Source of the DNA: FEN-680 sp036781505
GTDB lineage: Bacteria; Actinomycetota; Geothermincolia; Fen-727; Anoxymicrobiaceae
Assembly (NCBI GenBank): GCA_036781505.1
Contig: DAIQAV010000027.1
Location: forward strand, 1 to 17,431
Reading direction: 5' to 3'
DNA length: 17,431 nt
Shown here: positions 13,660-17,431 of the stretch, piece by piece
Position numbering within the stretch: position 1 is the first letter of the stretch
How the letters are laid out: each line of letters begins with the position of its first letter
Notes under the pieces: generated by a model
What the model was told of the DNA's origin: nothing
The model's database searches: none
Seen by the model: only the letters and a program-made list of their open reading frames with translations
Program-made: the position numbers and the translations under genes

Positions 13660-14796
13660 TCACTGAGCAGACCAGGCGACGGGCGGCCGCCAGCCCTTCG
13701 AAGCGGGAACGTCCACTTTCCTGGAGGGGTTCGCCGCGGCGCTCGACGGCTGCCCCGTCCCGGTCTGGACGAAAGTCAGGTACTGGCCCTGCGGGCTGTT
13801 GACCCAGACCAGGAGCGACTTGCGATCGGGGGAGGCCGACATCGACGAGATGCTTCCACCCACCGGGACATCGACCCAGCGCTCGTCCGCGCCGCGGGTC
13901 AGGCGGGCCATGCTGACAGAGGACGGTGCCGGGACGAGGGCGATGAGCGTGGTCACCGCCCGACTCTGCACCACGGCGATCTCGTTGGTGGAGACCATGC
14001 AGAGCGAGGATATGTAATACCCCGACCAGTTCGATTCGTTCAGAGTCGGAGGGCCTCCCGCTCCGGCAGCGTTGGGGGGAGACAAGAGCTCCGGGTTGGA
14101 GATCTTGGAGCCGTCGAAGTCAGAGACGGCGACCAGCGTGTTGCCCCCCGTCGATGCGCCTGCGTAAGCGATCCTGGTCCCGTCCGGCGAGAAGGCGACT
14201 CGCGAGACCAGCAGCTCATCGGGCGGAATGGTGACAGCCCTGGTGGCTCCACTGGCGTCGTCCATTATCCAGAGCCGCCCACGACTGAGGAGCCAGATGT
14301 CCCTGGTGCGCGGGATGTAGCCGATCTGAAGGTCCGCGGCGCTCACCTTGCTCGGGTCCAGAGGGTACTCCCACCTCTGGCCGCCGCTGTACGAGCCGTG
14401 AAGCTGCAGCTCCATGCGGTCGGCCGACGCGGGGTCGCCCGCCTTATTCTCGTGGCACCAGGCGACCAGGAACATCGACCGGTCCTGCGACAGCCCCCAG
14501 GTGGTGTAGGCCTGTCCGGCGGGGGGCGGCGCCAGTATCTGTTTACTCGCCCCGCTGGTGATGCTGAGAATGGACAGCCCGCCTCCGCGTCCGGCCAGCA
14601 CCTCGTCCGCATGGAGCCCCTGCGGGAACACGTGTGGGATCGCCACCCCGGCGCCGACGAGCACCACCAGCATGCCGATCACTATCCCTATCGTCTTGCG
14701 ATGGGACTTCTGTTTCGTCTTCTGGTGCGCCCTGCGGCCGTAGTCATGCGCCCTGTTCTGGGCTCTCTTGCTGTAGTCTCTGAAGTATCCGGGCAT
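13660..14796 (-). CDS. Single-pass membrane protein with extracytoplasmic beta-propeller-like domain
   Basis: 378 residues from the ATG at 14796. A very basic N-terminus (about 1-34, rich in Arg, Lys, His and Gln) precedes one hydrophobic helix (about 35-56, TIGIVIGMLVVLVGAGVAIP). This predicts a cytoplasmic N-terminus and an outside C-terminal domain. The outer part has repeats of the WD40/TolB-like kind: VSRVAFSPDGTRIAYAG, SISSMSASPDRKSLLVWV and WGLSQDRSMFLVAW. This suggests a six- to eight-bladed propeller fold. No catalytic residues are recognisable, and the function is unknown; related actinobacterial proteins include LpqB-like propellers. An in-frame ATG at 14838 would add 14 residues, but it lacks a ribosome site and sits at the predicted transcription start. 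The ATG at 14796 has GGAG four bases upstream. It is transcribed divergently from the phosphatase gene. Confidence 0.78.
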   Translation of the reverse strand: MPGYFRDYSKRAQNRAHDYGRRAHQKTKQKSHRKTIGIVIGMLVVLVGAGVAIPHVFPQGLHADEVLAGRGGGLSILSITSGASKQILAPPPAGQAYTTWGLSQDRSMFLVAWCHENKAGDPASADRMELQLHGSYSGGQRWEYPLDPSKVSAADLQIGYIPRTRDIWLLSRGRLWIMDDASGATRAVTIPPDELLVSRVAFSPDGTRIAYAGASTGGNTLVAVSDFDGSKISNPELLSPPNAAGAGGPPTLNESNWSGYYISSLCMVSTNEIAVVQSRAVTTLIALVPAPSSVSMARLTRGADERWVDVPVGGSISSMSASPDRKSLLVWVNSPQGQYLTFVQTGTGQPSSAAANPSRKVDVPASKGWRPPVAWSAQ

Positions 14797-14837
14797 GGCG
14801 CTCCGAGATGAGTAGGTGCCGCCGGAATGAGCCGGCA

Positions 14838-14847
14838 TATAATTATA
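14838..14847. promoter_or_regulatory. Overlapping divergent -10 elements (TATAAT on both strands)
   Basis: The sequence TATAATTATA gives a perfect TATAAT on the plus strand (14838-14843) facing the phosphatase gene, and another on the minus strand (14847-14842) facing the propeller gene. Neither has a good -35 hexamer at 16-18 bp. Their overlap would make the two promoters mutually exclusive if both are used. Confidence 0.45.
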
Positions 14848-14962
14848 CTCACACAGCGCCGCGAGGCCGCCATGGCAGACAGCACAGTGAGCAACGGCTT
14901 ATGGAAGCGGCGGCAAGGGTGTGCGACGCGGGCGGAGAAAGTGTTCCTCAGAGGTGTGTGGC

Positions 14963-15517
14963 ATGGGTGCGAACAAAGCGGTGTTCCTGGACAGGGACGG
15001 GACCGTCGTCACCGGCATCGAAAACGTCCGCTCGGCCGACGAGCTGCGCTTCATCAACGGCGCGCAGGAGGCTCTGCAGATCCTGGCCGGCGCCGGCTAT
15101 CTCCTGGTCCTGGTGTCGAACCAGGGCGGTGTGGGTCTCGGCGTCTTCAGCATTGAGGACCTGGAAGGGATGGACGCGCGCCTTCGCGAGATGGTCTCGG
15201 CGCTGGGCCTCGAGCTCGCCGGGACATACTACTGCACCGACAAGCCCGAATCGGACTGCAGCTGCCGCAAGCCTGAACCCGCGCTGGCCCTGGCGGCCGC
15301 CGACGAGCTGGACATCGACCTCCCATCCTCCTGGGTCATCGGCGACAAGACCTCCGACGTGATGCTGGGCAGGAATATCGGCTGCCATGCCGCGCTGGTC
15401 CTGACCGGAAAGGCAGGCACCGACGGCCGCTTCGTGGTTGAGCCCGACCTGATCGGTGCCGACCTGCTCGACTGCGCGAGGACGATCACCGGAATGGTGT
15501 GCGCTCGATCGGAGTAG
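14963..15517 (+). CDS. HAD-family phosphatase, GmhB / HisB-N (DD-heptose bisphosphate or histidinol phosphatase) type
   Basis: 184 residues from the ATG at 14963, with GAGGTG upstream. Earlier in-frame codons lack the family start. HAD motif I is VFLDRDGTVV (nucleophile and acid/base aspartates at about 9 and 11), motif II is LVLVSNQGGVG, and motif III/IV is CRKPEP followed by VIGDKTSDVMLG. This is the HAD subclass that includes D-glycero-D-manno-heptose-1,7-bisphosphate 7-phosphatase and histidinol-phosphate phosphatase. The zinc loop is reduced to CTDKPESDCSC; the family's C-x-H...C-x-C has Asp for His. Substrate cannot be assigned: no heptose or histidine genes are adjacent. It is divergent from the propeller gene and converges with the membrane-protein gene 13 nt downstream, with no terminator between. 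Confidence 0.87.
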   Translation: MGANKAVFLDRDGTVVTGIENVRSADELRFINGAQEALQILAGAGYLLVLVSNQGGVGLGVFSIEDLEGMDARLREMVSALGLELAGTYYCTDKPESDCSCRKPEPALALAAADELDIDLPSSWVIGDKTSDVMLGRNIGCHAALVLTGKAGTDGRFVVEPDLIGADLLDCARTITGMVCARSE

Positions 15518-15530
15518 ATGAACCCCGGTA

Positions 15531-16199
15531 TTAATCCGCCGCCGCCTCGCCGAACGCTCCCGCTGGAACCACGGTCAGCCCCAGCACGACCGTCGCCAAC
15601 GAAACGCCCGCGAAGACCCAGAGGCCCGGGCCCGGTCCCGCGGGGAAGTACAGGCTGTTCGCGTACACCATCACTATGTCGAACAGAGCCAGCAGCAGAC
15701 CGGCGATCCCGCAAGCCAGCACCAGGTTGCCACCGTTCCTGTCGGCAAAGAGCATCACGGCGCCGGCTGCCACCAGTATCCCCAGCAGCAGCGAGGTGAA
15801 CCCGCTGAAGAGCAGGCCCCGGCTCCACCAGGTGAAAAGAAATGTCCCGTTGGTCCCGAACGACCTGAACATGATGTTCCAGCCGCTGGACCCCTGCACC
15901 CAGTTGAGAAAAGTGGCCACCAAGGTCAGAACCGCCGCCGCCATGACCAGCATTGCCCCGGTGGGCGCCACGATGTGTGGCAGCCGGGCCCTCCAGGCGG
16001 GGACGTATCCGCGCCTCAACGCGCGGGGGCTGACCGCTTCGCCAGCCGCGTCCGCTGTCGCTTGCGGTACGATGCTCGGCTCGCGGGCCGGCACCACTTC
16101 ACTGGGTGGGCTTTCCGCGACGGGGGCGTCCATGGACTTTGCGTCAGGGATTGTTTGAGCGATCTGCTCGCCATACCTGGCATATTCCTCTTGTGTCAT
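15531..16199 (-). CDS. Four-helix membrane protein of unknown function
   Basis: 222 residues from the ATG at 16199, with a GGGGGGAGAGG site upstream. An alternative ATG at 16247 would add 16 Ser/Gly-rich residues and has an AGGAG only three bases away. The first 75 or so residues are Pro/Ala/Glu-rich and probably disordered. Four hydrophobic helices follow, at about 79-101, 128-152, 157-179 and 191-213. The loop after helix 1 carries the aromatic segment NWVQGSSGWNIMFRSF. I do not recognise the family; it resembles small actinobacterial polytopic proteins with a long N-terminal tail. There are no catalytic motifs. It converges with the phosphatase and is divergent from gcvH, so it is likely a single-gene transcript. 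Confidence 0.75.
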   Translation of the reverse strand: MTQEEYARYGEQIAQTIPDAKSMDAPVAESPPSEVVPAREPSIVPQATADAAGEAVSPRALRRGYVPAWRARLPHIVAPTGAMLVMAAAVLTLVATFLNWVQGSSGWNIMFRSFGTNGTFLFTWWSRGLLFSGFTSLLLGILVAAGAVMLFADRNGGNLVLACGIAGLLLALFDIVMVYANSLYFPAGPGPGLWVFAGVSLATVVLGLTVVPAGAFGEAAAD

Positions 16200-16446
16200 C
16201 GCGCCTCTCCCCCCGGCGGAAGAACCCGGCATCGTCGAACGGTCCATACTCTCCTCAACTGTCTCATAGAGCGCTCCTTGCCGCGAGTTGCCGGGCGGTC
16301 ATGGCCAGTGGATCTCCGGCCAGGCGCGGCATAGTCATTGCAACAAGCCTCTACGGCGATTTCTTTTCTACCGTATCGCATCTTTTCCTATGCCTCGGCC
16401 CTGAGAAGGCTTACTGCGCGCCTCATTATTTCCCTGCGGATGCGCC

Positions 16447-16475
16447 TTGTTTGACCTGATGCCATTTGATATATT
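16447..16475 (+). promoter_or_regulatory. Promoter of gcvH with extended -10
   Basis: TTGTTT (16447-16452), a 17-bp spacer and TATATT (16470-16475) preceded by TGA, an extended -10. The predicted transcript starts near 16482, about 20 nt before the gcvH start. This leaves no room for a glycine riboswitch. The remainder of the gap back to the membrane-protein gene shows no further gene. Confidence 0.6.
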
Positions 16476-16502
16476 CCTTTGGGACTAAAAGGAGGGATGG
16501 AT

Positions 16503-16886
16503 ATGGATAATTACCCGGAGGATCTCAAGTACCACAAAGAGCACATGTGGGTGCGCACTGACGGCACCATTGGGATAACCTTCTACGCTCAGGACCAGCT
16601 CGGGGAGATCGTGTTCCTCGAGGTTCCCGAGCCCGGAGCGGACGTCGAAGCCGGTGAGGCGTTCGGCGAGGTCGAGTCGCGCAAGTCGGTCTCCGATCTG
16701 TACTCGCCGCTCACCGGCAGCATCAAGGAGGTCAACTCAGGGGTGCAGGACGCGCCGGAGCTCATCAACGAGGACTGCTACGGCAAAGGGTGGATCGCGA
16801 TCATCGACGTGGGCGACTCCGCCGAGATGGACAACCTCCTCTCGGCCGCCGAGTATAAAGAACTCGTGGCAGGCGAGGAGCAGTAA
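16503..16886 (+). CDS. gcvH: Glycine cleavage system H protein (lipoyl carrier)
   Basis: 127 residues, the standard GcvH length. It carries the aminomethyl group on a lipoyl arm between the P, T and L proteins of the glycine cleavage system. The lipoylated lysine is K61 in EVESRKSVSDLYSP. The N-terminal YHKEHMWV, the middle LGEIVFLEVPEPG and the C-terminal GKGWIAII match the family. I chose the ATG at 16503 because GGAGGG (16491-16496) lies six bases before it. The ATG at 16497 abuts the site, and a TTG further upstream is too early. It is monocistronic: own promoter just upstream, terminator just downstream, and no gcvT, gcvP or lipoate genes in the window. Such orphan H proteins can also serve lipoate synthesis or other lipoyl pathways. 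Confidence 0.95.
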   Translation: MDNYPEDLKYHKEHMWVRTDGTIGITFYAQDQLGEIVFLEVPEPGADVEAGEAFGEVESRKSVSDLYSPLTGSIKEVNSGVQDAPELINEDCYGKGWIAIIDVGDSAEMDNLLSAAEYKELVAGEEQ

Positions 16887-16902
16887 CTTAAGAGGACTGG
16901 TT

Positions 16903-16934
16903 AAAAAGGCGGACATAGACGTGTCCGCCTTTTT
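16903..16934 (+). terminator. Intrinsic terminator after gcvH
   Basis: A perfect 13-bp stem, AAAAAGGCGGACA (16903-16915) with TGTCCGCCTTTTT (16922-16934), a 6-nt loop and a T-run. It starts 16 nt after the gcvH stop. Because an A-run precedes the stem, it could also act in the other direction. Confidence 0.92.
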
Positions 16935-16991
16935 CTATGAATCAACATGGAGTTGAGGCAACGGCGGGTGTGATTCAAATCAAGGTGCTAC

Positions 16992-17079
16992 GGGTAAGTC
17001 TTTTACTCGCTGTCCTCGCATGAGCCCTGATCCGTCGCGGACTCATGAATGCTGCGAAGGCTTCGCAAAAGACTCACCC
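16992..17079. repeat. Nested inverted repeats in the gene-free stretch before the PAS gene
   Basis: GGGTAAGTCTTTT (16992-17004) pairs with AAAAGACTCACCC (17067-17079) over 12 of 13 positions. Inside it, CATGAG (17019-17024) pairs with CTCATG (17042-17047), and GCGAAG-G-CTTCGC (17054-17066) is a short perfect hairpin. The 257-nt stretch between gcvH and the PAS gene holds this structure, the gcvH terminator and no convincing gene. Confidence 0.65.
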
Positions 17080-17114
17080 TGACCCCCCCAGACGTGCCGG
17101 AGAGGCGTGACTGG

Positions 17115-17123
17115 TGGTACAAT
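17115..17123 (+). promoter_or_regulatory. Candidate extended -10 promoter of the PAS gene
   Basis: TGG followed by TACAAT (17118-17123, 5/6 match) lies about 20 bp ahead of the PAS-gene start. The region where a -35 would be is GC-rich and poor, so an extended -10 promoter is the most that can be claimed. Confidence 0.4.
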
Positions 17124-17143
17124 TCCGGCGTTGAAGGAGGCAT

Positions 17144-17431
17144 ATGGAAAATTCCGCTTTAGACTACGCACAAAACATAGTTGATACTGTTAGAGAACCC
17201 CTCGTGGTGCTGGATGACAAACTCAGGGTGATATCCGCCAACCGGTCTTTCTATAGGACTTTCAACGTAACGCCGGAAACGTCCGAAAACATTCTCTTGT
17301 TCGATCTCGGCAACCGCCAGTGGGACATCCCCAAACTCAGGGAGTTGCTCGTGGAAGTGCTTCCGAAGAGCACTAGCATCGAGGACTTCGAGGTCGAACA
17401 CGACTTCCCGACTATCGGGCAGAAGACCATG
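17144..17431 (+). CDS. PAS-domain protein, probably N-terminus of a sensor histidine kinase (partial)
   Basis: The frame is open from the ATG at 17144 to the right edge: 96 codons with no stop. A GAAGGAGG site ends three bases before the ATG. The translation starts MENSALDYAQNIVDTVREPLVVLD. It continues with a PAS-like core (RVISANRSFYRTFNVTP, about 28-44; then LLFDLGNRQWDIPKLRELL, about 51-69), and EDFEVEHDFPTIG near 80-92. This order is typical of the PAS sensor modules that precede histidine-kinase or related signalling domains in bacteria. There is no membrane segment in the visible part, so a cytoplasmic sensor is likely. The output domain lies outside the window, so kinase, diguanylate cyclase or chemotaxis-type outputs cannot be separated. 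Codon use looks less GC-biased at the start than in the neighbouring genes. Confidence 0.82.
   Translation, partial: MENSALDYAQNIVDTVREPLVVLDDKLRVISANRSFYRTFNVTPETSENILLFDLGNRQWDIPKLRELLVEVLPKSTSIEDFEVEHDFPTIGQKTM

Noticed and set aside
14872..15156. Plus-strand open frame starting MADSTVSNGLW ahead of and overlapping the phosphatase
   Set aside because: It runs out of frame through the phosphatase N-terminus and becomes Arg/Gly-rich; the HAD frame has all the motifs.
16248..16502. Glycine riboswitch upstream of gcvH
   Set aside because: The promoter lies so close to the gene that the leader is about 20 nt, and no riboswitch-like pairing was seen upstream.
16937..17023. Small open frame of 28 codons with a hydrophobic end after gcvH
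   Set aside because: It begins inside the flank of the gcvH terminator, has no ribosome binding site and overlaps the inverted repeat.

Overview
The window carries a long minus-strand run of amino-acid biosynthesis genes, from about 13650 down to the left edge. A set of unrelated genes follows to the right. The DNA is GC-rich with strong AGGAGG-type ribosome binding sites, frequent GTG and TTG starts, tight gene overlaps, and AGG and ATA codons used freely. This fits a high-GC bacterium, perhaps a deep-branching actinobacterial or clostridial-type anaerobe. The lineage is an inference; there is no rRNA or marker gene to fix it.

Main cluster, in order of transcription (right to left on the minus strand): a candidate promoter at 13619-13647 and a leader hairpin; a first isopropylmalate-isomerase-type pair (large subunit 12292-13545, small subunit 11801-12295); a beta-decarboxylating dehydrogenase (10756-11769); ilvD (9037-10722); ilvB (7343-9040); ilvN (6867-7340); ilvC (5736-6728); a class V aminotransferase (4574-5716); serA (2914-4506); leuA (1389-2900); a second isomerase pair, leuC (136-1392) and leuD (cut by the left edge). 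IlvBN, IlvC and IlvD form the common valine/isoleucine pathway. LeuA with the second LeuCD pair forms the leucine branch, and the true leuB may lie just beyond the left edge. SerA with the aminotransferase can make phosphoserine. Gene junctions are tight, with stop/start overlaps (ATGA or GTGA) at four of them, so most of the run is probably one transcript with translational coupling. The two largest gaps are 138 nt (ilvN-ilvC) and 67 nt (aminotransferase-serA).

The most interesting part is the head of the cluster. The dehydrogenase sitting where leuB would be expected has isocitrate-dehydrogenase active-site residues (S-x-N-x3-R and REN-x-EDLYAG) and an NADP-type Lys-Tyr pair, not the isopropylmalate-type residues. 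Its partner small subunit has a substrate loop unlike that of the second LeuD. The first three genes may therefore be a separate dehydratase/dehydrogenase module acting on another substrate (citrate/isocitrate, citramalate or similar) rather than a spare leucine set.

Right part: a single-pass membrane protein with an extracytoplasmic beta-propeller-like domain (13660-14796, minus) is divergent from a GmhB/HisB-N-type HAD phosphatase (14963-15517, plus). The two share an AT-rich spot with TATAAT on both strands. A four-helix membrane protein (15531-16199, minus) converges on the phosphatase. A lone gcvH (16503-16886, plus) has its own promoter and a strong terminator. After a structured, gene-free stretch, a PAS-domain protein, probably the start of a sensor kinase, runs off the right edge (17144-17431).

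A short motif (GGCTTCGC, a spacer, then CTGACCCC) occurs in both the ilvN-ilvC gap and the gap before the PAS gene, and may mark a dispersed palindromic repeat family. I found no rRNA, tRNA, CRISPR array, insertion sequence or phage gene.
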